Shown here piece by piece: positions 1 through 7,577 of a DNA stretch of 7,776 nt; the stretch's first letter is position 1; the number at the start of each line of letters is the position of its first letter. The notes beneath the pieces are model-generated. The model had not been told where the DNA came from, searched no databases, and worked only from the letters and a program-made list of their open reading frames with translations. Both the position numbers and the translations under genes were made by a program. Origin of the DNA: an uncultured Kroppenstedtia sp. (lineage in GTDB: Bacteria > Bacillota > Bacilli > Thermoactinomycetales > DSM-45169); contig CAUGKZ010000066.1 of assembly GCA_959600065.1 (NCBI GenBank), positions 1 to 7,776 on the forward strand, in the 5' to 3' direction.

Positions 1-99
1 ATAAGGCGAATCAACACGCCTGTTCGAGAAATATGTTTCATCCATCCCTTGCCGGGGTCAGACCTGTGTAACTTCCCCGATCTCTTCACATTGCTCTAA

Positions 100-1962
100 T
101 CAAGATCTTTCCAGGGTTGCAATGGAGCGGCTCTTACCTCTTCGCCGAATACGGCGCGTCAGCTCTGCCGTCATCTCCCAGTAATGAAAAGGTGTGATCA
201 AATAGATTCCATTGAACAATGAAACCGCTTCATCCAACAGCTCCTCGGCCAGCTTTACACCGATCTCCCTGCCTTTCGGCCCCTTCAAATCCTGCATTCG
301 CTCCATCACCGATACCGGAATTTTGACGCCAGGGAGTTCATGGTGGAGGAACAGAGCATTGCGGTGGCCGGTCAGGGGCATCACACCGATAAAGATTGGG
401 ATCGGAATCTGTCGGGTGGCTTCATGAACCTGCTGCAACGTCTCCACATCATAAATCGGCTGAGTCATAATAAAATCTGCTCCGGCCTCCACCTTTTTCT
501 CCAAGCGGCGGATCGCCGCCTCGAGCCGGGAAACATGAGGGTTAAAAGCCGCTCCAACCACAAACCGTCCCCGTTGTCGCAAGGGCTTTCCTGAGAAGGA
601 GATCCCTTCATTTAATTGCTTCACCATCCGGATCAGGTCAAAGGAGTTGACATCATAGATGGAGCTGGCCCCAGGTAGATCGCCGATCCGTGTGGGGTCT
701 CCTGTCACCACTAAAATTTGGTCGATGTCCAGTGCATGAAGCCCCATCAGATGGGACTGCTGTCCCAGCAGGTTTCGGTCCCGACAAGCGATATGCACCA
801 GAGGCTCTACATGGGTCCGGCTTTTCAAAATCGAGGCGAGAGCCATATTGCTCATGCGAGGGGTGGCCATGGAATTGTCAGCGAGGGTGATCGCATCCGC
901 ACCCGCCTGGTGCAACACCTCCGCTCCATGGAGAAATTCTTCGATCTCGAGATCCTTGGGCGGATCAAACTCCACGATCACCGTCGTCTCCTTGCGAACC
1001 TGCTCCACCACGGTGGGCCGGGATCGCACTTGCAAGGGAAGTGAAACGACTTCTTCCTCTGGAATTTTCGGATTCACCCGGGGGATCGGGGCCAATCCTT
1101 GTAAGGCTTCTGCCACTTTGCGGATGTGCCCCGGGGTCGTTCCGCAACAGCCCCCAATCAGACGAGCCCCCTGTTCTCGCAAGGCTTTGGCCCGGCTTCC
1201 AAAATATTCAGGTGTGGATTCATATTGATATTCCCCGTCGCTCCCTCCCAAACGGCCAGCGTTGGGAAAAGCGGTAAGGATCAGCCCATCGGGAAGTACT
1301 GTTTTCTCCAAAGCCTGCTCCATTTGCAAAGGGCCGACGCGGCAATTGAGCCCTACCCCGTCCACCCCCTGCTTTTGTAGTTCGGAAAAAGCTTTCGTCA
1401 AGGGATGTCCATCCCGGGTTCTTCCCACCTCCAGCATGGTGAGCTGCGCCAGAATAGGGCGGTCGGTAAGGGGCCGGATCACCTCCAACGCCAGCAACAA
1501 TTCCTCCAGATCAAAAAATGTCTCCAGAATGATTCCATCCACCCCACCGTAGAGGAGAGCAGTGGCCTGCTCTTCATATAGATCCCGATATTCCGCTGGA
1601 GACCAGCGGGGCACCCGGCCAGCATTGATGGAGCCGACAGCACCGGCCACATAAGCCTTGCCTTCCGCCGCCCGGCGGGCGATAGCAACAGATTCCCGAT
1701 TGATCCGGCTCACCTTTCCTTCCAATCCGTAGCGAGAGAGACGTTCCCGATTAGCTCCGTAGGTGTTGGTTTCGATCAATCGGGCTCCTGCCTCCAGATA
1801 CTGACGATGCACCTCTTCAATCCAGTCTGGTCGAGACAGAGAGAGTTCTTCTGCTATCATTCCGACGGGAATCCCCTGTTGATATAGATAGGTGGACATC
1901 GCCCCATCCCCCACCAGCAGAGAGTCTGTCAGGGCAGCCCTCAGATCCGAACGATGGGTCAT
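100..1962 (-). CDS. yitJ: Bifunctional homocysteine S-methyltransferase / 5,10-methylenetetrahydrofolate reductase (YitJ type)
   Basis: This 620-aa cytosolic enzyme matches the B. subtilis YitJ architecture (about 610 aa). Residues 1 to about 290 are a homocysteine S-methyltransferase domain with intact zinc cysteines: C207 in GLNC and C272/C273 in GGCCGTTP. Residues about 320-600 are a MetF-like FAD-dependent reductase that makes 5-methyl-THF, with VEFDPP (E331), VTGDP (D422) and TQPIYD (500-505). It has no C-terminal SAM-regulatory region of the eukaryotic kind, as usual in bacteria. The ATG at 1962 is chosen because AGAGGAGGAGAGG lies just before it. An in-frame ATG at 1989 would overlap the end of metH and place this ribosome binding site inside the coding sequence. 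The gene starts 16 nt after the metH stop, so co-transcription and translational coupling under the S-box leader are likely. One oddity is AMST (Ser23) where the MetH copy has AMGT. The reductase role is well supported by family; the methyl donor of the N-terminal domain is uncertain. Confidence 0.95.
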   Translation of the reverse strand: MTHRSDLRAALTDSLLVGDGAMSTYLYQQGIPVGMIAEELSLSRPDWIEEVHRQYLEAGARLIETNTYGANRERLSRYGLEGKVSRINRESVAIARRAAEGKAYVAGAVGSINAGRVPRWSPAEYRDLYEEQATALLYGGVDGIILETFFDLEELLLALEVIRPLTDRPILAQLTMLEVGRTRDGHPLTKAFSELQKQGVDGVGLNCRVGPLQMEQALEKTVLPDGLILTAFPNAGRLGGSDGEYQYESTPEYFGSRAKALREQGARLIGGCCGTTPGHIRKVAEALQGLAPIPRVNPKIPEEEVVSLPLQVRSRPTVVEQVRKETTVIVEFDPPKDLEIEEFLHGAEVLHQAGADAITLADNSMATPRMSNMALASILKSRTHVEPLVHIACRDRNLLGQQSHLMGLHALDIDQILVVTGDPTRIGDLPGASSIYDVNSFDLIRMVKQLNEGISFSGKPLRQRGRFVVGAAFNPHVSRLEAAIRRLEKKVEAGADFIMTQPIYDVETLQQVHEATRQIPIPIFIGVMPLTGHRNALFLHHELPGVKIPVSVMERMQDLKGPKGREIGVKLAEELLDEAVSLFNGIYLITPFHYWEMTAELTRRIRRRGKSRSIATLERS

Positions 1963-1978
1963 TTCCTCTCCTCCTCTT

Positions 1979-4900
1979 TCACACGGCATTGAAATATCTC
2001 GCTTCGGGATGGGAGAAAACCATGGCCGATACCGACGCCTCCGGTTCCATCATGAATCCTTCAGTCAACTTCACTCCGATCCGCTCGGGGCGGATCAGGC
2101 GAAACAGTTTGGCTTGGTCTTCCAGATCGGGACAGGCTGGATAGCCAAAAGAGACCCGAATCCCTTGGTAGCGAGCAGAAAACCGCTGCCGCATCGTCAT
2201 CTCCGGTGGATCGGGGAAGCCCCACCCGTCCCGCATCACATGGTGCAGTCTCTCGGCAAAAGCCTCCGCCAACTCCAAGGCCAAAGCCTGCACCATGTGA
2301 GAGCGCAGATAGTCGCCACTCTGCTTCCAGGCTTCCGCCCGCTCCCGAATCCCATGGCCCGCCGTCACGTTTAGAAAACCCACTGTGTCCACCACACCCG
2401 ATTCCCGCGACCGCAAAAAGTCAGCCAGACACAGGTATGGAGATTTGCTCTGACGGGGAAAAGTGAAGGTTTCCAACACTTTCTCTCCAGCAAACTCCGG
2501 ATCATAGATCTGGATGGTCTCCCCATCGGACTGAGCCGGAAAAAACTGATAGATTCCGTTGACGCTGAGTTCCCCCGCCCCTCGCAATTCGGCGATCATT
2601 TCGTCTAATTTCCGCTTCAGGTCTGTTGCCCGGGGATCGCCCTCTAACAGAAGTTGCTCTACATTTCCCTTCAAGCCTAGATGTTTGCCCAACAGCATCT
2701 GCTGGTTGATGTAGGGCTCCAAGTGGCTGAGGGGGTAATTTCGCAGGATGTGAGGACGATAATCCGGCGGAGAGTAGACCGGCGCCTCCCGGTTTACCGT
2801 GGAGACGTGGACAGAGGTAGCCACCCCGCCGCCTCCGGCCGCCTCCTGCACCGAAGTCCCCGAGCTACGGCTTTGTGCTTTCTCCTCCCGGTTCTGTTGC
2901 ACTTCCACCACCAATTGCCGTCGTTTTTCACCATCCCGGAGCCGATTGGCCAACTCCAACCCATTCATGGCATCCTTGGCGTAGAGAACCAGTCCGTCAT
3001 ATTGAGGAGCGATCCGCTGATCGGTAAACTTTCGCGTCAAAGCCGCCCCACCCACCAGTACAGGCACATCCAAATGGGCCACCTTCATGTCCTGGGCGGT
3101 CAGCACCATCTGCTGAGCCGATTTGACCAACAGACCGGACAACCCCACCATATCCGGATTTTCCCGACGGCAAGCTTCTATCAGTCGCTCCGGAGGCACT
3201 TTGATCCCCAAATTGATCACATCATAACCGTTGTTGGACAAAATGATCTCCACCAGATTTTTCCCGATATCGTGAACATCCCCCTTCACTGTGGCCAATA
3301 GGATCTTTCCCTTGCTCTCCTGACTGGTTTTCTCCATGTGAGGCTCCAAAAAAGTGACCGATGTCTTCATCACTTCAGCGCTTTGGAGCACTTCTGCCAC
3401 GATCAGCTGGTTATCATTGAACAGACGGCCCACCTCATCCATTCCTTTCATCAGGGGGCCGTTGATGATCTCTAGCGGTTTATACTTTTGCAATGCTTTT
3501 TCCAAATCGGGAATCAGCCCGTCTTTACTTCCCTCTACCACATATCGGGCTAAACGTTCTTCCAGAGGGAGACTCTGCACTTCTTCTTTCTGTGTCGGCT
3601 TCTTATCCCGGTAAAATCCAGCGAATTTCGCCAGAACATCGTCATAGTTTTCTTCGTTGGTTCCGAAGAGGAACAACTCCGCCTGTTTTCGCTCTGCTTC
3701 GGAAATCGAAGCGTAACGTTCCAACCGTTCTGTATTGACGATGGCATAGTCCAACCCCGCCCGGGTGCAATGATATAGACAGACCGCGTTCAACACTTCC
3801 CTACCGGCGGTGGGCAAACCGAAGGAGACATTGGATACCCCGAGTATGGTGCTACATTTCGGCAATTCTTCCTTGATCCGACGGATGCCTTCAATGGTTT
3901 CTCCAGCAGCTCCGATATAAGCTCGGTCCCCCGTTCCCACAGGGAAGATCAGGGGATCGAAGATGATATCCTCCGGCGGAATGTGGTAATCGTTCACCAA
4001 CAAGTCATAGGAGCGTCTGGCTATGGCCAGTTTTTGTTCCGCCCGGACAGCCATTCCCTCCTCGTCGATAGTACCTACGACCACGGCGGCTCCGTATCGG
4101 TGGATGAGCGGTGCCACCTCCCGGAAACGGTCTTCTCCGTTTTCTAAGTTGATGGAATTGATGATCGCTTTTCCCTGGGAATACCTCAAGGCCCCCTCGA
4201 TTACTTGGGGATCCGTGGAATCGATCATCAGAGGAACCTTCACTTGATTGACGGCAAACTGAAGGAACCCTTCCATATCCTCCAGCTCACTCCGGTCTGG
4301 GTCCGCCAAGCAGATATCGATCACCTGGGCCCCTCCCTTCACCTGGCGCCGGGCGATTCCGGAAGCTTCCTCATACTTCTCCTCGCGGATCATGTCGCGA
4401 AACTTGCGGGAGCCAATCACATTGGTCCGCTCACCTACCAGAATCGGGCGGTTATCCTCCTCCAGAAAAAGGGGTTCAATCCCGGATACCGCAGGGGAAT
4501 GGGCAGGATTGCAACGACGGGGCTCCTTGTCCGCCAGCGTTTCCGCGATCGCCTCGATGTGTTTCGGCGTCGTCCCGCAACACCCCCCGGCCACATTGAT
4601 CCAACCCTGCTCGGCAAATCCAGCCAGTTTTTGTGCCAGGCCTCGTGGAGTCTCATGGTAGTGCCCCTCCTCATCGGGAAGTCCGGCATTGGGGTAACAA
4701 CTCACTCCGCAATGGGCCAGCCCGGAAAGAGTCCGTAGGTGATCCCGCATAAATTCCGGACCAGTGGCGCAGTTCAACCCTACGGTCAAGGGATTTAAGT
4801 GTTGAATGGACAGATAGAAGGATTCCACGTTTTGCCCTGCCAACATCGTTCCCATGGGTTCAATGGTACCGGAGATCATCAGGGGCACTTCGCTACCCAA

Positions 4901-5461
4901 TTGCGCAAAGGCTTGCCGAATCCCGATTCCCGCCGCCTTCACATTGAGGGTATCCTGGGAAGTCTCCAGCAACAGAAGATCGACTCCTCCTCGAATCAAA
5001 CCTTGGGCTTGTTCCCGGTAGGAATCCACCAGCTGATCAAAGGTGACTCCCCCAGTGACAGAGAGGGTCTTAGTAGTGGGACCGAGAGCTCCCGCCACAT
5101 AACGAGGATGATCCGGCGTAGTGTAGTCTGCGACCGCTTCTACTGCCAATCTCGCCGCCTGCCGGTTGATCTTTTCTGCCTGTTCCTGCAACCCATACTC
5201 CGCCAGCACCACCGGGGTCGCCCCAAAGGTGTTGGTTTCAATCACATCGGCTCCGGCCTGCAGATACTCTCGATGAATCCTCCGGATCAAGTCCGGTCGG
5301 GTCAAGTTGAGGTATTCGTTGCACCCGTCGTACTCTTCCCCTCCAAAATCTTCTGCTATTAATGCTGCCCCTTGCAATTGAGTGCCCATCGCTCCGTCAA
5401 GAACCAATATCTTCTCCTCCAGCCTTTGCTGGATCGGTTTTTTTCCAACTGTGCGGGTCAT
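1979..5461 (-). CDS. metH: Cobalamin-dependent methionine synthase MetH
   Basis: This 1160-aa cytosolic enzyme transfers a methyl group from 5-methyl-THF to homocysteine through cobalamin and has the full four-module layout. Residues about 10-320 bind homocysteine (LDGAMGT; zinc ligands C231, C294, C295). Residues about 335-620 bind folate (GERTNVIGS at 343-351, IDSTDP, GVSNVSFGLP). Residues about 630-850 are the B12 cap and binding domain, with GDVHDIG supplying the lower axial ligand His730; Asp728 and Ser781 sit where E. coli MetH has its Asp-His-Ser relay. A Gly/Ser-rich linker (about 855-895) leads to the SAM-dependent reactivation domain, with RVSFGYPACPD at 1102-1112. The reactivation domain means SAM and an electron donor are needed to rescue oxidised cobalamin. 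The start at 5461 is chosen for the upstream AGAGGGGTGA; an in-frame ATG at 5530 lies inside the riboswitch leader. It is the first gene of a two-gene operon with yitJ. Confidence 0.97.
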   Translation of the reverse strand: MTRTVGKKPIQQRLEEKILVLDGAMGTQLQGAALIAEDFGGEEYDGCNEYLNLTRPDLIRRIHREYLQAGADVIETNTFGATPVVLAEYGLQEQAEKINRQAARLAVEAVADYTTPDHPRYVAGALGPTTKTLSVTGGVTFDQLVDSYREQAQGLIRGGVDLLLLETSQDTLNVKAAGIGIRQAFAQLGSEVPLMISGTIEPMGTMLAGQNVESFYLSIQHLNPLTVGLNCATGPEFMRDHLRTLSGLAHCGVSCYPNAGLPDEEGHYHETPRGLAQKLAGFAEQGWINVAGGCCGTTPKHIEAIAETLADKEPRRCNPAHSPAVSGIEPLFLEEDNRPILVGERTNVIGSRKFRDMIREEKYEEASGIARRQVKGGAQVIDICLADPDRSELEDMEGFLQFAVNQVKVPLMIDSTDPQVIEGALRYSQGKAIINSINLENGEDRFREVAPLIHRYGAAVVVGTIDEEGMAVRAEQKLAIARRSYDLLVNDYHIPPEDIIFDPLIFPVGTGDRAYIGAAGETIEGIRRIKEELPKCSTILGVSNVSFGLPTAGREVLNAVCLYHCTRAGLDYAIVNTERLERYASISEAERKQAELFLFGTNEENYDDVLAKFAGFYRDKKPTQKEEVQSLPLEERLARYVVEGSKDGLIPDLEKALQKYKPLEIINGPLMKGMDEVGRLFNDNQLIVAEVLQSAEVMKTSVTFLEPHMEKTSQESKGKILLATVKGDVHDIGKNLVEIILSNNGYDVINLGIKVPPERLIEACRRENPDMVGLSGLLVKSAQQMVLTAQDMKVAHLDVPVLVGGAALTRKFTDQRIAPQYDGLVLYAKDAMNGLELANRLRDGEKRRQLVVEVQQNREEKAQSRSSGTSVQEAAGGGGVATSVHVSTVNREAPVYSPPDYRPHILRNYPLSHLEPYINQQMLLGKHLGLKGNVEQLLLEGDPRATDLKRKLDEMIAELRGAGELSVNGIYQFFPAQSDGETIQIYDPEFAGEKVLETFTFPRQSKSPYLCLADFLRSRESGVVDTVGFLNVTAGHGIRERAEAWKQSGDYLRSHMVQALALELAEAFAERLHHVMRDGWGFPDPPEMTMRQRFSARYQGIRVSFGYPACPDLEDQAKLFRLIRPERIGVKLTEGFMMEPEASVSAMVFSHPEARYFNAV

Positions 5462-5468
5462 CCCTAGT

Positions 5469-5478
5469 TCACCCCTCT
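5469..5478 (-). promoter_or_regulatory. Ribosome binding site of metH
   Basis: AGAGGGGTGA ends 7 nt before the ATG at 5461 and can pair with the 16S 3' end mainly through GGTGA. It lies downstream of the terminator T-tract, so it exists only in read-through transcripts. It decides the metH start against the in-frame upstream ATG at 5530, which is inside the leader structure and would add 23 residues with no counterpart in MetH proteins. Confidence 0.8.
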
Positions 5479-5485
5479 GAAAAGT

Positions 5486-5517
5486 AAAAAACCTTCCATC
5501 TCTCTGAGATGAAAGGT
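5486..5517 (-). terminator. Intrinsic terminator of the S-box leader (expression platform)
   Basis: In the minus-strand RNA, ACCTTTCATCTC (5517-5506) pairs with GAGATGGAAGGT (5502-5491) over 12 bp including one U-G pair, closing a 3-nt loop (AGA), and is followed by a run of U (5490-5486). This is a compact rho-independent terminator between the aptamer and the metH ribosome binding site. Its 5' arm is the partner of the competing antiterminator, so it is a regulated attenuator rather than an end-of-gene terminator. Confidence 0.93.
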
Positions 5518-5535
5518 CCGCTATTTCCAATTCGG

Positions 5536-5649
5536 TCTCTCATCTGACAGAGATTTACTCTGCAGGAATTGGCACCACACCGCGCGCAAAATGCACAGTA
5601 GGTTGCCGGGCTTCATCGGGCCAGTCCCTCCGCCTCTCTTGATAAGAGA
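5536..5649 (-). promoter_or_regulatory. SAM-I (S-box) riboswitch aptamer controlling metH-yitJ
   Basis: The RNA carries the S-box core: CTTATCAAGAGAGG, GGAGGGACTGGCCC, then GATGAAGCCCGGCAACC, and later GGTGCCAATTCC. P1 pairs TCTCTTATC (5649-5641) with GATGAGAGA (5544-5536) over 9 bp. P3 can form ACTGTGC/GCGCGGT and P4 forms CAGAG/CTCTG (5562-5558 with 5552-5548). The P1 3' strand overlaps AGATGAGAG (5545-5537), which can instead pair with CTTTCATCT (5515-5507), the 5' arm of the terminator, as a 9-bp antiterminator. Bound SAM stabilises P1, frees the terminator and turns transcription off; with low SAM the antiterminator forms and metH-yitJ is read. The family rule is established; the pairings are read directly from this sequence. 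Confidence 0.96.
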
Positions 5650-5668
5650 ATCAAGTATTCGGTTGTGA

Positions 5669-5692
5669 GGATTGATTGCAAATAATCAATCC
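5669..5692 (-). repeat. Perfect 9-bp inverted repeat between the metH promoter and riboswitch
   Basis: GGATTGATT and AATCAATCC flank a 6-nt spacer. It starts about 8 nt after the predicted transcription start and ends about 20 nt before riboswitch P1. In RNA it would be a 5'-terminal hairpin; in DNA it is a symmetric site for a dimeric protein. It is not part of the S-box consensus. Which role applies cannot be decided from the sequence. Confidence 0.7.
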
Positions 5693-5706
5693 CTAAGTTT
5701 CCGTTA

Positions 5707-5735
5707 ACTATAATAAATCGACTCATCCTTGTCAA
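5707..5735 (-). promoter_or_regulatory. Sigma-A-type promoter of the metH-yitJ operon
   Basis: A perfect -35 TTGACA (5735-5730) is separated by exactly 17 nt from a -10 TATAGT (5712-5707), which matches five of six consensus positions. The predicted start is at about 5700, giving a leader of about 240 nt that contains the palindrome, the riboswitch and the terminator. No extended -10 is seen. The strength of the promoter suggests control is mainly through the riboswitch. Confidence 0.88.
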
Positions 5736-5804
5736 TATCTAGTTTGATCCAGGCATGTGGATTCGCTCAATGAGGGGGGATCCTATTCTTCCACGTTCCG
5801 CTCC
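5736..5804. other. Spacer between pgcA stop and metH promoter, no terminator seen
   Basis: I searched these 69 nt after the pgcA stop for a GC-rich stem followed by a U-run and found none; there are only short GGATC repeats that do not form a good hairpin. Transcripts of pgcA may therefore run into the metH leader, where the S-box terminator would still control them, or end by rho or another mechanism. Confidence 0.5.
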
Positions 5805-7520
5805 TTAGCATCCTCTCAAATATTCATCGATGCGCCTCCCCACCCCTTGGATCAACTGTTGCAACTGTTGGGCGGCTTCGAGGGCGGAGGGTCCGATGGT
5901 GGCAAAGTAGATCTTGATTTTCGGTTCCGTACCCGATGGACGCAGACAAATCCAGGCCCCCTCGGGGAGATGAAACTTAAGCATGTTTTCCTTTGGAAGC
6001 CCGTATAATCCCTGTGCAAAGTCCTCCATGCCAAGCAAGGGAACACCAGCGATTCTCTGAGGAGGATTCTGTCGCCAGTCCGCCATGATCTCCTGGATCT
6101 TCCGGGCCCCCTCCATCCCTTGCAATGTTCGGGTTTGCATGCCCTCCGCAAAGTAACCATAGGTTTGATACAATTCTTCCAGGACTACATATAAGCTTTT
6201 TCCTTGGCTTTGATACTCCGCCGCCGCTTCGGAGAGGAGCATCGCCGTCACCACGGCGTCTTTTTCCCGAGCATGGGTTCCAGCCAAATAGCCACAGCTC
6301 TCCTCATATCCGAAAATAAACTGATAGTCTCCGCTTCGCCTGAATTCCTCGATTTTTTGGCCAATATATTTAAAACCGGTTAAGGTATTAAACACCTCAA
6401 CACCGTAAATCTGTGCAATCCGGGCTCCCATCTCCCCGGTGACCACAGTTTTGACCATGGCTCCCTTAGGCGGCAGGGTTCCCCTTTTCTTCATGGTGGA
6501 GAGAAGGTAATGCATAATTAAGACCCCAGTCTGATTTCCCGTCAGAGGGGTATACCCTCCTTTTCCGTCTGAGATGGCAACCCCGATCCGATCCGCGTCG
6601 GGGTCAGTCCCGATCACCAGATCTGCCTCCATCTGCTCCGCCAGCCGGATCGCCTTTGCAAGCACCTTCGGATCTTCCGGATTGGGAGTTTCCACGGTGG
6701 AAAAGAGGGGGTCCGGTTCCTCCTGTTCTTTCACAACGTAGACCCGTTTAAACCCGGTCCGCTGCAAAACCTGCCGGACGGGCAGATTCCCGCTTCCATG
6801 AAGCGGGGTGTATACGATTCCTAGTCGTTGCTTGATAGGCCTTGTTCCCTCTGGTTGCACGCTGACGGAGGTGACCGCTTCCAGATAGGCTTCATCCACC
6901 TCATCCCCGATCCACTCCAGCAACTGGTTCTCTTCCGCTTCCTTGCGGGTCATTTTTTGGATGTCGGCGAAGGAGTGGATCTGCCGAATCCATGAGAGGA
7001 CTTGTGTAGCGGCCTCAGGGAGAAGCTGCCCTCCTTCCCTGCCGTATACTTTATAACCGTTATAAGGGGCCGGGTTGTGACTGGCGGTGATGACAATCCC
7101 TGCCGTCGTCTGTAAATATCGGACGGCAAAAGACAGCTCCGGGGTGGGTCTCATCTCCTTGAACAATTTTGTGCGAATCCCGTTTCCGGCCAGTACCAAC
7201 GCCGCCTCCAAGGCAAACTCCGCAGAATGGCGTCTGGAGTCATAGGCGATCACTGCCGAAGGGGAGTTCTCCAGTTGCAAGAGATACTGGGCCAGACCCT
7301 GTGTGGCTTTCCCCACGGTATACCGGTTGATCCGGTTGCTGCCTGCTCCCATCAGCCCCCGTAAACCTCCCGTGCCAAACTCCAGGTCTTTGTGGAAACG
7401 GTCCATCACTTCTTTTGAATCCTGTGCAATGCTGCACAGCTCATCCTTGGTTTCCTGGTCGATCACCGGATCCTTCAACCAAAGCTCCAACAGGTCTTCC
7501 GCCTGACGTTCCCGTGTCAT
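5805..7520 (-). CDS. pgcA: Alpha-phosphoglucomutase / phosphomannomutase-family enzyme (PgcA type)
   Basis: This 571-aa cytosolic enzyme interconverts glucose 6-phosphate and glucose 1-phosphate, the entry to UDP-glucose for glycolipids and cell-wall polymers. All four alpha-D-phosphohexomutase modules are visible. FGTGGLRG (48-55) is near the N-terminus. TASHNP carries the phosphoserine nucleophile Ser147. GTDPDADR carries the magnesium ligands D306, D308 and D310. GYEESCGY (404-411) forms the sugar-binding loop and RPSGTEPK (527-534) the phosphate-binding loop. Its length matches the B. subtilis PgcA class (about 565-581 aa) and exceeds that of GlmM or short ManB proteins. The ATG at 7520 is chosen because GAGGAGG lies 6 nt upstream; an in-frame ATG at 7568 would add 16 unconserved-looking residues and has no comparable site. 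Some relatives also act on mannose phosphates, so exact sugar preference is inferred. It is transcribed towards metH but separated from it by a full promoter and riboswitch. Confidence 0.95.
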   Translation of the reverse strand: MTRERQAEDLLELWLKDPVIDQETKDELCSIAQDSKEVMDRFHKDLEFGTGGLRGLMGAGSNRINRYTVGKATQGLAQYLLQLENSPSAVIAYDSRRHSAEFALEAALVLAGNGIRTKLFKEMRPTPELSFAVRYLQTTAGIVITASHNPAPYNGYKVYGREGGQLLPEAATQVLSWIRQIHSFADIQKMTRKEAEENQLLEWIGDEVDEAYLEAVTSVSVQPEGTRPIKQRLGIVYTPLHGSGNLPVRQVLQRTGFKRVYVVKEQEEPDPLFSTVETPNPEDPKVLAKAIRLAEQMEADLVIGTDPDADRIGVAISDGKGGYTPLTGNQTGVLIMHYLLSTMKKRGTLPPKGAMVKTVVTGEMGARIAQIYGVEVFNTLTGFKYIGQKIEEFRRSGDYQFIFGYEESCGYLAGTHAREKDAVVTAMLLSEAAAEYQSQGKSLYVVLEELYQTYGYFAEGMQTRTLQGMEGARKIQEIMADWRQNPPQRIAGVPLLGMEDFAQGLYGLPKENMLKFHLPEGAWICLRPSGTEPKIKIYFATIGPSALEAAQQLQQLIQGVGRRIDEYLRGC

Positions 7521-7521
7521 G

Positions 7522-7561
7522 TCGATCCTCCTCACAGAATCAGATGCACTCTGTTGATCGA
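7522..7561 (-). promoter_or_regulatory. Ribosome binding site of pgcA, possibly within a hairpin
   Basis: GAGGAGG (7533-7527) is a near-ideal ribosome binding site 6 nt before the ATG at 7520. The flanking RNA can fold: TCGATC (7561-7556) pairs with GATCGA (7527-7522), and ACAGAGT (7554-7548) pairs with ATTCTGT (7540-7534), including one G-U. That leaves GAGGAG as a bulge on the 3' side. The ribosome binding site itself is solid; the fold and any regulatory meaning are inference. Confidence 0.6.
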
Positions 7562-7577
7562 TCTCCACTCTTCCCCT

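Noticed and set aside
53..79. CGGGG/CCCCG inverted repeat just after yitJ as an operon terminator
   Set aside because: The stem is only 5 bp with a 17-nt loop and no U-run follows on the minus strand.
2681..3301. Plus-strand open frame of about 200 codons opposite metH
   Set aside because: It lies entirely antisense to the conserved B12 and linker regions of metH and has a composition typical of a shadow frame, rich in His, Arg and Gln with no domain.
4799..5362. Plus-strand open frame of about 187 codons opposite the metH N-terminus
   Set aside because: Antisense to conserved homocysteine-domain motifs, with no recognisable product or ribosome binding site.
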